A stretch of DNA of 64,000 nucleotides from Linanthus parryae (lineage: Eukaryota; Streptophyta; Magnoliopsida; Ericales; Polemoniaceae): the NCBI GenBank assembly GCA_023055425.1, contig JALGPY010000009.1:18869775-18933774 (forward strand). Reading direction: 5' to 3'. Under the pieces are notes generated by a model. That model searched no databases. It had not been told where the DNA came from and saw only the letters and a list, made by a program, of their open reading frames with translations. Shown here one piece after another: positions 1 to 11,929 of the stretch (positions are counted from its first letter, which is position 1; each line of letters starts with the position of its first letter). Position numbers and translations under genes: made by a program.

Positions 1-627
1 TAAAACCAAACCACAAAATTAAACATCCACATCAAACCACATCCTAAGGCCATATCCAATCACCATGCGATTTGCACATAAACAGTTAAAATCCAATTTT
101 AACGCGCTTGGTCAATTTTAATTGATTTTAGGATTTCTAGGGTTAAAACGGTCCATGGGTCCAACAATCCAATTGCCCGGGCCCAAACAAAGTGAACCAT
201 AAGGCCCTAGGGCCGGCCCGGCCCAAAACCCGCAAGCTAGGCCCGCGGGTTAGGGCCGCCCGGCCCCTTAGGGCGCCAATCTTGGGCGGCAAGCAAGGGG
301 GCGGTCCCCTAGGGTGCCGAACCTCCTTGTGGAGGTTGTTTCCAAAACAACCTCCTTGCTTGGAGCCCAAGTTTGGTTGTTTCCTTGTTTTGGGAGAATT
401 CCTTCTTCCCCAAGGATGCCCAAACCCTAGATCTAAGATCCTAAAATTTCTCAAACTCACCAATTCATGCATCCAATGCAATAATTGGGTTTTGTTATGA
501 TTAATTCTTTGACAAATTGCATCCAATGCTTGATTTGTCTTGTTTCACGCGATAAACAACAATTTAAGGTGTAAAACAACAAGAATGTAACACATAAATG
601 CTCTATGACCTGTGGCTCTGATACCAC
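1..627 (-). mobile_element. Copia C1, internal leader region (element continues left of window)
   Basis: This is the untranslated leader just inside the 5' LTR of a minus-strand Copia element. Positions 611-626, read on the minus strand, give TGGTATCAGAGCCACA, the primer-binding site complementary to initiator tRNA-Met that most plant Copia elements use. The stretch matches 53560-54199 inside element C2 closely, including a GC-rich block around 195-310 made of GGCCCGGCCC-like runs. No coding frame is supported; open frames here are by-products of the GC-rich block. The element's gag and pol would lie left of position 1. Confidence 0.8.
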
Positions 628-2056
628 TGTAGGGTTTTGATTCATGGATCGCGCAAACGGAAGCATAATCAAACAAATAACCATGCAAAACCCTCCAAGG
701 ATCACAAGTCTAGATGCATAACGATAGTGAAGGTAAGAAATCATAAACACACCTTTGGGTTCTCCTTGATGACTTCAAACGCGAATAGTGTCACGTTCTC
801 TATAGTTGATCCACGCCTAGAGTTGATCCTAGATCTCCAATCTCCTTGGTGCTAGCCCGGAATGAGAGGAGGGTGAAGGAATCACACAAAACGAGGCAAA
901 AGAAGGGGCTCGGCCCTCTTTTGGCGTCGGGGACGAGGGGCGGCGGCAAGGGTGGCGTCGGCCTCCTTGTTGCTTGCTCTCTCTCTCCTTTGTTCTCTCC
1001 CACTCTTGTTATGTTCTCTTTAGAGCATAAGTTATGAGGAAGGAAGGAAGGAGGGTCCTTTATATAGTCCAACAACTCCTTGTTAACTACCTAAAGGACT
1101 TATTCTAGTCCTACTAGAATTCAATTTAGTCCATTCCTTGCAAATTAGTCCCTACTAAGTTTGCAAGGGTTTGCAAAGTGATCCTTCTAATTAATTAATC
1201 CAATTAATTAATTCCCAAATCTAGTACAACTCTATATAGCGTGTGACTCCATAGGTTCTATCTAGTTGGTAGCAACTCTTTGCTAATATGGAGCGGTTTC
1301 TAGCAAAACATCCATTCTAGCCAACTAATAGAATAGTCATCTAGACAACCTTGTACAAGTAATTGTCTCATCCCTTTGCCTCCATATCCGGATTGGACAC
1401 GAGACATACAAGTCACACTCGTATATCCAATCCCTAGTTTCTCGATCCATGGAATAGCCTTATTCGTGCAAATAACATCAATATCCCATATTGATTTATT
1501 TGAGTCTGGCCAGACATTCTATAAGCACTATCCTTCGAGTGGCCTAGGATATTTGCTCCCGTTATGTGGGAGGGGCAAATCCTCTCTACGTCCACTACGA
1601 TCTCTAAGCTTGCTTCTCATTGTATCCAGTACACGCCTTTATAACTACCCAGTTACGGTGTAGCGTTTAACGCTACCAAGATCACAATGATCCACAACTA
1701 GAATATCTAGTGACTTCAAGTCTAAGGATGACAATACCATTGTACCCGATAAGCACTTGTGACTTAACATAACATGTATGTAGCCTTCTCGGTGATGGGT
1801 CAATCCAGTGCAACATTCCGTAATGCACACCTATGTGTTGGATCGTGATATCTCCATATCAATCCAACCCCATACTAGTCTATAAATGATTGTCCCATTT
1901 AATCATTATACTTGACTAGGGATATTTAAGATAAACAACACGATTGTAAATCTAAGGACTTCATTATATTAAATATCCAATAAATAATAAATGAATTTTC
2001 TAGCCAAATACAAATTCATACTAAACTAGATTGCCTCTAGGGCATCTATTCCAACA
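628..2056 (-). repeat. 5' LTR of Copia C1 (minus strand)
   Basis: The LTR runs from TGTAGGG to CCAACA on the plus strand, so on the minus strand it starts TGTTGGAATAGATGCCCTAG, the start typical of the Tork/Angela group of plant Copia elements. The primer-binding site lies directly beside it at 611-626, which fixes orientation. It is about 1.43 kb and aligns along its length with the LTRs at 47590-49149 and 54200-55718. The bases after it, GAATA at 2057-2061, should be one half of the target duplication; the other half is outside the window. Confidence 0.88.
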
Positions 2057-2061
2057 GAATA

Positions 2062-4693
2062 GAAGGGGAAAGGGGGCTCGGGCAGACTGAGTGTCAAGGG
2101 ATGACTTCTTGTGAACAGCTGGTTGAATGCATATGACACCGGTTGCGCTGAGTTCGAACGAAGCCAAGTTTTCCAAAAGGAAAAATAGAAGCAATAGGAA
2201 GCTTCGTTGCCAGAACTTGTCATTGCATATCTTCTTCCAAGAAAAATAGTTAGCATGAACAAACAAAAGCTAAAAAGAAAATCTTACTCCAATCAACCCT
2301 CTTGGGGCCGAAGTAGCATCCATCACAATGAACAGCAAATGCAATTTGGTAAGGGCACTAGTCATGAAAAAACTCATTTTTGACTAAGAGTTTCTCTGAC
2401 AATAGTTGCAACCCATGTGGAGGGAAGCATTTGTTTCCTTATTAAAATTTGAGTTTGAATAGAAAAAAAGACCGAAGACAAGGAAAATGAATTTATTAAA
2501 ATTGAGAGAGGTTACTATTCATTTGGTACGGAATTAGCCGAATGAATAGTGACTCAAGAAGAAGAAGTTGCCGTTGGCTTGGAGTGCCATCTCACAGCAG
2601 ATTTCGTTGGATTTAACAGACATTGTGAAAATTAAATTCATATAATTAGTACGGCGACGTCGTTTAGTTCGTTTTAATTACTGTTATTTGGTTCAATTAT
2701 TGGAACATCGTTGTATTGATTGAGAGGGAGGGAGTCAACTATTCAGTCCACGTGGTATGGTCTGATTGGTTGATTCATAACCATCAGTTAATTATGTTTT
2801 CCTTTTTATTCTTTTTTCTTTTGTTTTCCCTCCTCAAGTGTGATATATATTCACACTTTTGTATATGGTTTTGCATTCAGTTTATTTCCGCAAGGTGAAA
2901 TTCTTCTCTCTACTTTATTTTATATCTTCTATCTCATTTTGATCCATTTGTAATATGTTTTTGATCCACTTATTGGCATTGCTTTGAGAAATCACAAAAA
3001 TTGACCATTTCTTTTTAACCAAAAATACGGGTTTAAGACACTTTGCACCCTTGTGTTTAGAAAAAAACACACGACACCTTTATGTTTTCAAAATTCACAT
3101 TTCACCCCTATTACGAAAAATGTTAGGACTGATTCCACCTCTCTGTTATATTATGTCCAGGTTATGTCCAATAAAATTATTTTCCGACTATTTTACCCAT
3201 AAGTGGATGAATAGACATTTGTGCCTTTATTTCATTAATCATTTTTCATGTGAATAAAAAATGAAGAACACAAACAAATGAAGAGCAAAAACAACCGCCA
3301 CCACCAAGTCTTGATCTACGATTAATCCCACCACATCACCATCAACTACAATAAAAAGTGTAGGAGGCTCCGATTTGTAATTGAAGCCAAGAATATTTCA
3401 CCTACAATGGCTGCAACACCATTTTCCTCGCCATGAAAGTAATAATGTCTCAGCAAGTGAATTCAATAGATCAAAAACATAATTGTCTAGAAAGAGAGTT
3501 GATCAAGATATGCTATTAGTGATGAAGAATAGACACAGTTACCATGGCTGCAAAACCATTTACCTCGTCATGAAAGCAACAAACAGATCTACAAACATTT
3601 CTGCACCAACAATCGTAAAAAAAAATTAAAAGAAAAAATGGATAGAAAACTCAAGAACATCAAGAACACGTGCCAAGTAAAGATCCAAATGGATCCAAAT
3701 ATCACTTCTCGTTCTTTGAATAACCCATAGATGGATTAAAACATCGAGCAAGCAAATGAATCTCACTAGCAATAACTTGGAATTTGTTAAGAGAGAGAGA
3801 GAGAGTGTACCAACAAAAACTAAACTCCCAAAACACAGATCATCATCAACAGCAACAATCCTGATTTTTCTATTGGTTTCTCTCAACAACCCAGATTCAC
3901 AGACCCATTACCAGCACCCTGCTTCATTTGTCTGCAAAAACTGAGAAACCGAGACCCCGCACGAATCAAGCTCCCCAAAACACACATTAACAACAACTCT
4001 CAACACGCTACTCGATAGAGAGTAAACCAAGGTTCATGGCTCACACACAATCACAAGGAGAGAGAGAGAGAGAGATGCATTTGTGAACCCCAACTGAAGC
4101 TCAAGTTTGAGCTCAAAGAAGATAATATATAGGTAAGAGAGAAATCGAATGCATGTCGAACCAAGGAATCGAAATGAAGCCCCAAAATTCGAAGCCAAGA
4201 AATTTTATACTCAGAATGGGGTATAATCTGGCATAACCCATAAGTCAAACAAAATATGCATGAATACATTCTTCGAGCAGGGAGAAAGATACATTCGTGC
4301 AAATAGGTGAACTTCCGAGTGATTTTTCAGAAGTTCAGTTGTTGGGAGTGGTGGTGGTGGTAGTAGTTTTGTAGTGTTATTGTGTTCATAGTTAGATCGA
4401 CATTCGGGGAAGACAGAGATAAGTTTGTGGTCTTGAACCACTTGAAGGATGTTTTTACGGTGGTGGCCGCTAGGGTTAATGCTGAAGAAGAAGAAGAATG
4501 AGGAGATGGGATTGAGGATACATGGAATATATAGTGGGTAATTTTGAATTTTGAGGGTACATAGAACCGTCTTTTCAAAGAGTCGATTGGGTTCCGACAT
4601 TTACCAGGATGCAAAAGTGATTTTTTATAAAACAGGGATGACTTGTGTTTTTCCCCAAATATAGGGGTGTAAAGTGTCCTCTACCCCAAAAAT
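2062..4693. repeat. Duplicated block, copy 1
   Basis: This stretch matches 8586-13371 (less the LTR insertion there) over nearly its whole length, with scattered substitutions and small indels. It has a flank of about 960 bases (2062-3028) followed by inverted-repeat element T1. The flank has no recognised coding content. A conserved GTAAGG after a short open stretch near 2350 (and near 8873 in copy 2) could be an old splice donor, but nothing else supports a gene. Similarity stops at the outer edge of the T1 right terminal repeat. C1 has cut the left side. Confidence 0.85.
3029..4687. mobile_element. T1, DNA transposon with long degenerate terminal inverted repeats
   Basis: The left end (GGGTTTAAGACACTTTGCAC at 3029) and the reverse complement of the right end (GGGGTAGAGGACACTTTACA, ending at 4687) align for about 100 bases with perhaps 70% identity. 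AAAAATAC precedes the left end and AAAAATGG follows the right end, a decayed 8-bp target duplication; copy T2 has the perfect version. The interior (1.66 kb) encodes no recognisable transposase, so the element is non-autonomous. An 8-bp duplication favours hAT, but such long terminal repeats are more usual in MULEs, so I leave the superfamily open. Confidence 0.65.
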
Positions 4694-5265
4694 GGTGGGT
4701 TTTTTCAAAATGGATATCATGTCCATTAGTAATAGACAAATGGACATGAAATGGCCAGTTATTGGCAAATGGACATGAAATGGTAATCTCTTTTAGTTAT
4801 ACACATTTAAAAAAAAAAGAATAACCACATCTACATCATTTCTCTCATCTTCTTCCTCTATTTACGTGGTGGTAAGTGGGGATTATAAGCTTTCTCTCTC
4901 TCTGTCTCAACTTCATTATCCAACTACCAAGTACAACTAACTTAATTCTCTCACCAATATATTAAAACTATTAGCCAACAATCAAAACTCACATATTCTC
5001 TATTTATTTCCTGCCACATTGAGCTCTCTCTCTCCCTCTCTCTCAATTTCTCTCAACTCCATTGTTCGGTTTTGTTAAAAGCTTGGATTTTTTGTAATCT
5101 GAAGTGTTTTGGTTGCATCTTGTGCTTAGGTAAGTTCCCTATATACTCATTCTTTTGTCTTTCATCATTTATTGTTGTTTGAAAGATGAAAATAGCAAAA
5201 AAAAAAAAAAATATGGTGACACCTGAGATGAACGCAGTCCGATGACATGTTACAAAGACTTAGTT
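4694..5265. other. Non-coding, pyrimidine-rich spacer
   Basis: Short CTCTCT runs occur around 4890-5050, an A-rich run near 5198, and a donor-like AG/GTAAGT near 5130. It reads like a 5' untranslated exon plus the start of an intron, but no protein supports this. I see no other feature. Confidence 0.4.
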
Positions 5266-5759
5266 ACAGTCCATCGAACTCAAAGTTCAATTTTCTGGAC
5301 CCATGGTTCGATATGTCCGTTCCTTCAAATTCCGAAACAACACCATCGAACTCGGAGTTCGACAAATTGAAATCTTTTTCCAGTAGGGTTGTTTCAGAAT
5401 TTGAAGGAATATAACTATCGAACTATGAGTTTGACTGTCGAACTATGCGTTCGATGGGGGAAGTTGATCTGTTCCAACAGAGGCTATCGAACTAAGACTT
5501 CGATGTGTCGAGCTAGGAGTTCGATGGGCCTTAGGGTTTAGAGTATAGGTTTTCTAAGTATCAGTTCCACCATTGAACTATTACAGCGACAAGTTTACAC
5601 CCATCGAACTATTAGTCCACGATACAAGTGAGCTGAAGTTACTAAACAAGTGACGAGGATATGAGAACCATGCCTTACTCCCAACTGAAAATGATGATGA
5701 TAGCAATCTCAACGGATGTTGTTGTATGTACAAGGGCAAGGACATTATTACCTTATATG

Positions 5760-6125
5760 TCACCGTGGACGTTCCGTCACGAGGTCTCATGGATTATCCT
5801 CGAGTAGTTGTTAGGGAATGGAGTTCACGACCGAGCAAGATGGCCCCGTGAAAGCGAATTACACAAGGAGAGTCATCCCTCGGTATTGTGCCACTGGCTA
5901 GGGACAATTATGTGGTACCTTACCACGACAGGGTTGGCAAAAGATGTCAAGGGAATCATGTGCCCTCCTCCGCCGTATGTTGTGAAAAAGGGTCGGAAGC
6001 AGAAGACGAGACATCCTTCACAGGGAGAGAATAATTAAGATTGGGAAGAAGTACGCCTATAAGAAGTGTGGTTGATCAGGGCACGTAAAGAAGCATTGTC
6101 CGATTGCACCCTCAATACGAAGCAT
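5760..6125 (+). pseudogene. MULE-type transposase, C-terminal remnant with zinc knuckle
   Basis: One plus-strand reading ends in a proline-rich then basic stretch (PPPPYVVKKGRKQKTRHPSQ) and, after a frame change, a zinc-knuckle-like sequence (KKCG, stop, SGHVKKHC) near 6060-6100. In plant MULE transposases the SWIM finger is followed by just this kind of basic linker and CCHC knuckle. Here the first knuckle cysteine is tyrosine and a stop interrupts the finger. No DDE core or SWIM motif is readable upstream. I infer a truncated MULE remnant; a Copia gag knuckle is less likely given the linker. Confidence 0.4.
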
Positions 6126-6619
6126 TCATGTATAATTAGCTTGTTGTCGGACTTTATCGTTTTCGTTAGTTCAATGTAGAGGGTCTTTGTTTTAGTTACT
6201 TAAACTTGTCTGTATTTGATTTATGTATTCAAACATTGTTGCACATATAAATTTCATGTATTTGAAGGGTTGTATAAAATAATGGCCATCGAAATGACAT
6301 TTATACATATCAAACTATTAGTTTGATGGGTTCTAGGATTCAGAGATTAGGGAATATGTTTGGAAATAAACAGTTCGACCATCGAACTATTAGTTCTCCA
6401 TGTTTGCACCCATCGAAGTAATAGTTCGATGGTTGAAACAACAGTTCAATGGCACAATTTACTTGTTACTTGATATCATTTTGACTACTTTTCTAATCAA
6501 TTTGGCTTTTGTTTCTATTTTTCATAATGGAAAAAAATAGTGAGTGTCACTTGCAAAGGGGAGTGTAATATTGATGTAAAACATCACACGTACGAGGGGC
6601 TAGGCAGACTAAGTGTTGG

Positions 6620-6811
6620 ATGTTAGAGAAGTGGAGTAACCAAATTTCGCTCCCAGAAGTACTTGTGTCGGAGAATGATGATGAACCCGACGAGGACTAC
6701 CTTCTTGCGTACAACGGTGAGACCTTGGATATGAATGGTGATAACGATGTTGATGATATTGATAAAGGCGTGGAGCAACCAGATTTCGCTCCTAGAAGGC
6801 ATCACTCCTAG
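6620..6811 (+). CDS. Short acidic ORF, unrecognised
   Basis: An open frame of 63 codons encodes an acidic peptide rich in Asp and Glu (for example DDEPDEDYLLAYNGETLDMN). It lies between two clusters of the TCGAACT motif. Acidic linkers of this type occur in MULE and CACTA proteins, so it may be an exon fragment of the same decayed element. I do not recognise a family and give it low weight. Confidence 0.2.
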   Translation: MLEKWSNQISLPEVLVSENDDEPDEDYLLAYNGETLDMNGDNDVDDIDKGVEQPDFAPRRHHS

Positions 6812-6855
6812 CAATAAGAGATTGGATGGTAGTAATATGTAGCCGGAAGACCTAT

Positions 6856-7113
6856 TCAGTTCTGTAGATGACTTTGACAAGAAAGTGCAACAATGGTTTT
6901 GCTTTCACGTAGTATATCATCATTAATTTCCTTCTTCATATTCATCCCGGAGACGAGGACAAACTCTTTCTTTGAGAAACAAGCGACAAAGTCCCCAACA
7001 TTGTACCATAGCTCGTTATGTTTATTAACTGAGAGCCTACCATACGTCAATATGTAGTAATTGTCCCCGAGTACTCGATATTTTCGTTCCAATCCAACAA
7101 GCACAAAATCCAC
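6856..7113 (-). pseudogene. Possible DUF1985-like fragment of a Ulp1-type MULE
   Basis: The minus-strand frame of 85 residues contains LWYNVGDFVACFSKKEFVLV followed by SGMN. This resembles the start of DUF1985 (an FS-x-x-EF-x-L-x-TGLN pattern), which sits beside Ulp1-like protease domains in some plant Mutator-like elements. The match rests on one short pattern and there is no adjacent Ulp1 catalytic motif, so the call is tentative. Confidence 0.25.
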
Positions 7114-7771
7114 TCTAGGTTTCCCAATTTTTTCTAAATAAATCTTCTAACAGTGGGTCGGGCATAATCTTTCAACTTGCGGATTGATTGCACTTTACAC
7201 TTGGTCGATATGGCAGCCGGTTTGTAAGGACCATCGTACACCTTCCGAGGCAATGCTCTGAGAGTCGAAATCAACAACGTCTCGTATCCTACAAAACAAA
7301 GAAACAATATCACAGGGTGTCAAAACAAAAAATATGTAATTCAATCAAACAAAATTGATGCATATTGGAAAATTATCATTTAAGTGTTAAACATAATTAG
7401 ACAATAACCTAACTTAGTTGCATCATCAACTAAAAGGCAATTTTAGCTCTTTGGGCCTTGTTGAATTGTTAGTTCGATGTATAGAACTATCAGTTCGACA
7501 TGGATGGCGCAACAGGTTTCAAAAACCAAGTCTGCTCGATATGTCAAACTATTTGTTCAATATGTTTGGCACATTGAGTTCAAAAATCCAAGTGCAATAC
7601 CCATCGAACTGAGAATTTTACACATAGAATTCCTACACTTAGTTCTTCGAGCATCAAGCCCCATGACCAACGAATTAGGTGCTCAAAGTTTTTAACTCTA
7701 TATTCTGCTATCGAACTATTTGTTCTATACATCGAACTACCTGGGTTTGTAACCCTTGATTTCCCTGAAAA

Positions 7772-8099
7772 TCAAGAACAAGTCATGTTTATAGAAATAC
7801 TTCCCAATTCCTCTTGGATTTCATCAATCAGCTCTTGTTCTAGTGGTTCTTGTTGTACTTGTTCATCAAACAATTCTCGATTATTATGAATTCGAATCCA
7901 ATTTACTACCTCAGGGTCTAAACCTTCTAATTCCATGTCCAATTCCTCTTCTTCTCCTTATTTTCCCTTCGTGTTATTCCCCTACCCGTTCATCAACTTA
8001 TTCTTCTTCAAAATTGACCGAAGCTATAGGAGTAGCTTCAAAGTCGGTATTGCGTCGAAATTTTTTGGGGGCTGCTCTGCATTTTGGTTTTCTTTCCAT
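7772..8099 (-). pseudogene. Decayed minus-strand ORF, two coherent pieces, unrecognised
   Basis: Read on the minus strand, an ATG at 8097-8099 opens a basic peptide (MERKPKCRAAPKKFRRNTDF...) that stops at 7998-8000. A second coherent piece starts at an ATG at 7934-7936 and runs 54 codons to a stop at 7772-7774; it is acidic (EGLDPEVVNWIRIHNNRELF...). Both read like real protein rather than chance. A CT-rich tract (GA-rich on the minus strand) lies just upstream. The pieces may be the N-terminus of the minus-strand transposon gene whose later part is the fragment at 6856-7113. No family recognised. Confidence 0.3.
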
Positions 8100-8585
8100 C
8101 AGAGAGAGATGGTGGTTGGAGAAGGGTGGTGATGGTGGTCGGAGTGGATCGACGGGGCAAGGCAACTGAGAGGTTTTCTATAGTCTGATGGTAGAATATC
8201 GTAAGAGAGAAAGAGAGATAGAGGATAAAGTACGATAAGTTGTTTTTACCTTTAAAATCTCATTTAGGAGTTTAATTTTAGACAATTTCATTAATGTAAT
8301 TGATTAAGTTAATCAGTTTGGAATAAAAAATTAGAGTTTAATATTGATGTCCACTTGTCAAATCTTTCCAAAAATCACTTGGCTGATACAAGAACAAGAC
8401 CCCGGTGATAAACGAAAATAAATTGCAACAATATTAAAGAGAAAAGTTAGAAATAGAAAAATGAAGTAGTGGTCGCCGCCCATGACTAGATCACTTCAAA
8501 ATTGTTGGAAGCACTGATACACACTGTGGACTTGTTGATAGTGGTGCTGGAAAGATTAATTGTGAAGAGGTTACAGAGTGGAGTA
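8100..8585. other. Spacer, nothing recognised
   Basis: AT-rich sequence between the MULE-like region and the second duplicated block. GACAAGTGGACATC-like sequence near 8350 weakly resembles, in inverted orientation, repeated GACAAATGGACATG words at 4735-4790. This could be the remnant of terminal repeats bounding the 4.7-8.4 kb element, but the match is short. Confidence 0.3.
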
Positions 8586-10311
8586 GAAGGGGAAAGGGGG
8601 CTCGGGCAGACTGAGTGTCGAGGGATGACTTCTTATGAACCAGCTGGTTGGATGCATATGACACCGGTTGTGCTGAGTTCAAACTAAGCCAAGTTTGCCA
8701 AAAGGCAAAATAGAAGCAATGGAAGCTTTGTTGTGAGAATTTGTCATTGCATATCTGCTTCCAAGAAAGACAGTTAGCATGAACAAACAAAAGCTGAAAA
8801 GAAAAATCTTACTCCAATCAACCCTCTTGGAGCCGAAGTAGCATCCATCACAATGAACAACATATGCAATTTGGTAAGGGCACTAGGCATGAAAAAACTC
8901 ATTTTTTGACTAAGAGTTTCTCTGACAATAGTTTGCAACCCATGTGGAGGGAAGCATTTGTTTCCTTATTAAAATTTGAGTTTTCATAGAAAAAAAGACT
9001 GGAGACAAGGAAAATGAATTTATTAGAATTGAGAGAGATTACTGTTCATTTGATAAGGAATTAGCCGAATGAATAGTGATTCAAGCAGAAGCTGCTGCCG
9101 TTGGCTTGGAGTGCCATTTCACAACAGTTTTCGTTGGATTTGATAGACGTTGGGGAAATTAGATTCAAAAAATTAGTACAACGCGTTTACTTTGTTTTAA
9201 TTACTGTTATTTGGTTCAATTATTGGAACGTTGTCATATTGATTGCGAGGGAGGGAGTCAACTATTCAGTCCACGTGGCATGGTCTGATTGGTTGATTCA
9301 TAACCATCAGTTAATTATGTTTTTCTTTTTTTTTGTTTTTCTTTTGTTTTCCCTCCTGAAGTGTGATATATATTAACACTTCTGTATCTGGTTTTTCATT
9401 CAGTTGATTTCTGCAAGGTGAAGTTCTTCTCTCTGCTTTCTTTTATTTCTTCTTTCTCATTTTGATCCATTGTAACATGCTTTTGATCCACTGATTGGCA
9501 ATGCTTTGATAAATCACAAAATTTGGCCATTTCTTTGAAACTAAAAATACGGGTTTAAGACACTTTGCACCCCTGTGTTTAGAAAAAAACACCTGACACC
9601 CTTATGTTTTCAAAATTCATCTTTCACCCCTATTACGGAAAAATGTTAGTACTGATTCCACCCCTCTGTTATGTTCTGTCCAGGTTATGCCCACTAGTAT
9701 TATTTTTCGACTATTTACCCCTAAATGGATGAATAGACATTTGTGCATTTATTTCATTAATTATTTTCATGTAAAGAACAAATGAAGAACACGAATAAAT
9801 GAAGAGCAAAAACAACCCACCACCACCAAGTCTTGATCTACAATTCATCCATCCCACCACCACATCACCATCAACAACAATAGAATGTGTAGGAGGCTCA
9901 GATTTGTAATTGAAACCAAGCATATTTCACCTACCATGGCTGCATAACCATTTGCCTCGCCATGAAAGTAATAATGTCTCAGAAAGTGAATTCAATAGAT
10001 CAAAAACATCCTTGCCCAGAAAGAGAGTTGATCAAGAGACGCTATTAGTGATGAAGAAGAGACACAGTTACCATGGATACAAAACCATTGACCTCGTAAT
10101 TAAAGTAACAAACAGATCTACAAACATTTGTGCACCAACATCGTAAAAAAATTTAAGAGAAAAAATGGGTAGAAAACTCAAGAACATCAAGAACACATGC
10201 CAAGTAAGGGTTTAAAAGGCTCCAAACATCACTTCTCATTCTTTGAATAACCCATACATGGATTAAAACATCGAGCAAGCAAATGAATCTCACTTACAAT
10301 AACTTAGCTTT

Positions 10312-10315
<4 letters not shown>

Positions 10316-10348
<33 letters not shown>
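10316..10348. repeat. GA microsatellite
   Basis: An uninterrupted GA dinucleotide run of about 33 bases inside T2. The matching place in T1 (around 3790) has a shorter run, so the tract has changed length since duplication. The serine/leucine-rich frames across it are artefacts. Confidence 0.9.
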
Positions 10349-10350
<2 letters not shown>

Positions 10351-10714
10351 CAATAACAACAAAACTCCAAAAACCCAGAGCATTATCATCAACAACAATC
10401 CAGATTTTTCTATTGGTTTCTCACAACAACCCAGATTCACAGACCCGTTACTAGTACCCTGCTTCATCCATCGGCAAAAACTGAGAAACCGGGACCCCGC
10501 ACGAATCAAGCTCCCCAAAACACATAATAACAACAAATCTCGACACGTTACTCGATAGAGAGGCGAAACAAGGTTCATGACTCACACACAATCACAATGA
10601 GAGAGAGAGAGAGATGCATCTGTGAACCCCAACTGAAGCTCAAGTTTGAGCTCGAAGAAGATAATATCTAGGTAAGGGAGAAATCGAATGCATATCAAAC
10701 CAAGGAATCAAAAT

Positions 10715-11217
10715 TGTTGGGTTTGACTTTAATCATGTTTTTTGGTAACAACTTTTGGTCCAAGACAAGTTTAGGTAGTGTGACCAAAGCAAGAAACAAC
10801 TCCTCGCTAAGGAGTATTGTTGGTGCCGTGGTCACATGCATGGAAATTTCCCATGTTTCTTTTTGGCGGTGGATTGTTCTTTGCTTGGGGACTAATTTGT
10901 TTCCTAAAGCTTGAAGTTTCCACCTACAGTACTTGTATATATAAAGGCTTCATGCCTTTATATGTTAGTAGGGGTCAGTAAGCAACACAATACACATACA
11001 CGACAGAGAGTACTAGCAGTGAGTTGAGAGGCTTTCTAGTGCGTGTGTTTTTGTGATTGTAATTCGGGTTCAGGTTTGTTTCTCTCAATAAACCGGGTTC
11101 GGGTTGTGGAGTAGCCAGTATTCAAACTAGCGATCCACGTTAAATTCTTGTCTCTCGTTCTTTATATTTTGTTTTCGTTCTTTTTTGATACCCGGATTCC
11201 TCCGCTGCGTCATAACA
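10715..11217 (+). repeat. 5' LTR of the gag-only element
   Basis: Starts TGTTGGGTTTGACTTT and ends GCGTCATAACA, TG...CA as expected. The primer-binding site follows three bases after the end. The LTR carries the TATA box annotated at 10936-10945. Confidence 0.93.
10936..10945 (+). promoter_or_regulatory. TATA box in the 5' LTR
   Basis: TATATATAAA precedes AGGCTTCATGCC, about 280 bases before the primer-binding site. This is the standard arrangement for the U3/R boundary of a plant Copia LTR; the identical box lies in the 3' LTR near 12557. Confidence 0.6.
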
Positions 11218-11263
11218 AACTGGTATCAGAGCCAGGTTAGGTTAGGGTTTCAAACAAGAAACG

Positions 11264-11677
11264 ATGTCGGGTACTATGAAGATCGAGAAGTTCAGTGGGA
11301 GAAATAGTTTCAGTCTGTGGCAGATCAAGATGAAGGCGTTTCTTAAACGCGACGATCTTTGGATTCCTCTGGCGTCCAACAAGGGCAACGTGGACACAAC
11401 CACATCGGCGTATCTGAAGATGGAAAAGGCGCACGCAACGATCATGTTGTGTCTGACGGACGACGTGATCACCAGTGTCGCAGATCAGGAGAAGGCGGCT
11501 GCTTTGTGGGTCAAGTTGGAGGAGCTCTACATGAAGAAATCCGTGGCAAACAAGTTGATGCTCAAGCAACGGCTATTCGGGTTGCGAATGTCTGAAGTGT
11601 CGCTGCTTCCATCGTATGAGGGTTTTGTGCAATCTTTCATTGGTGGGAAAGATACGATAACCCTAGAACAGGTCTGA
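11264..11677 (+). CDS. gag: Copia gag-like protein, C-terminally broken
   Basis: The ORF starts at the first ATG after the primer-binding site and encodes 137 residues. It shows the N-terminal Copia gag (UBN2 family) pattern: a KFSGRNSFSLWQIKMKAFL start, a helix-rich middle (EKAHATIMLCLTDDVITSVA), and ALWVKLEELYMKKSVANKL. It would form the capsid of a virus-like particle. A TGA at 11675 ends the frame early; the same frame continues readable afterwards (SALHTRILRHKAAGN) to a zinc knuckle near 11815-11870 in which one cysteine is tyrosine, the histidine is aspartate, and a second stop follows. So the RNA-binding part is lost, unless readthrough occurs. No protease, integrase or reverse transcriptase follows. 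Confidence 0.85.
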   Translation: MSGTMKIEKFSGRNSFSLWQIKMKAFLKRDDLWIPLASNKGNVDTTTSAYLKMEKAHATIMLCLTDDVITSVADQEKAAALWVKLEELYMKKSVANKLMLKQRLFGLRMSEVSLLPSYEGFVQSFIGGKDTITLEQV

Positions 11678-11929
11678 TCTGCTCTTCACACTAGGATCCT
11701 GAGGCACAAGGCTGCAGGAAATTCATGTGACCATTATGCGGCTGGTTTAATGGTCAAAGCAGGAAAAAGTAAGGGATACAAGAGGTTTGCAGGATCCAGA
11801 CTACCACAGGACGCCTGTGCCTACTACAAGGAGAAAGGTGACTAGAAGAGGGAGTGTCCCAAGAAGAACCAGAAGAATCTGGTTCTAGGTGGAGGGACCT
11901 CCTCCGAGGACGACATTCTTCTCTGAGCC

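Larger units (their letters stand above)
5270..7760. repeat. Dispersed array of near-palindromic TCGAACT-n-AGTTCGA motifs
   Basis: A motif of about 18 bases, approximately ATCGAACTATTAGTTCGAT, recurs in at least a dozen intact or decayed copies in three clusters: about 5270-5620, 6290-6450 and 7440-7735. Many copies are self-complementary around a 3-4 base centre; others keep only one arm. The clusters surround MULE-like coding remnants, so these could be subterminal transposase-binding repeats of one decayed element. That role is inferred. Confidence 0.6.

Noticed and set aside
192..526. ORFs on both strands near the left edge
   Set aside because: Same GC-rich leader block as at 53680-54050, where the frames differ by indels; no conservation at protein level.
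4211..4614. Overlapping 129- and 95-codon minus-strand ORFs
   Set aside because: They lie in T1 and reach its right terminal repeat; the equivalent frames in T2 are broken by indels that do not preserve phase.
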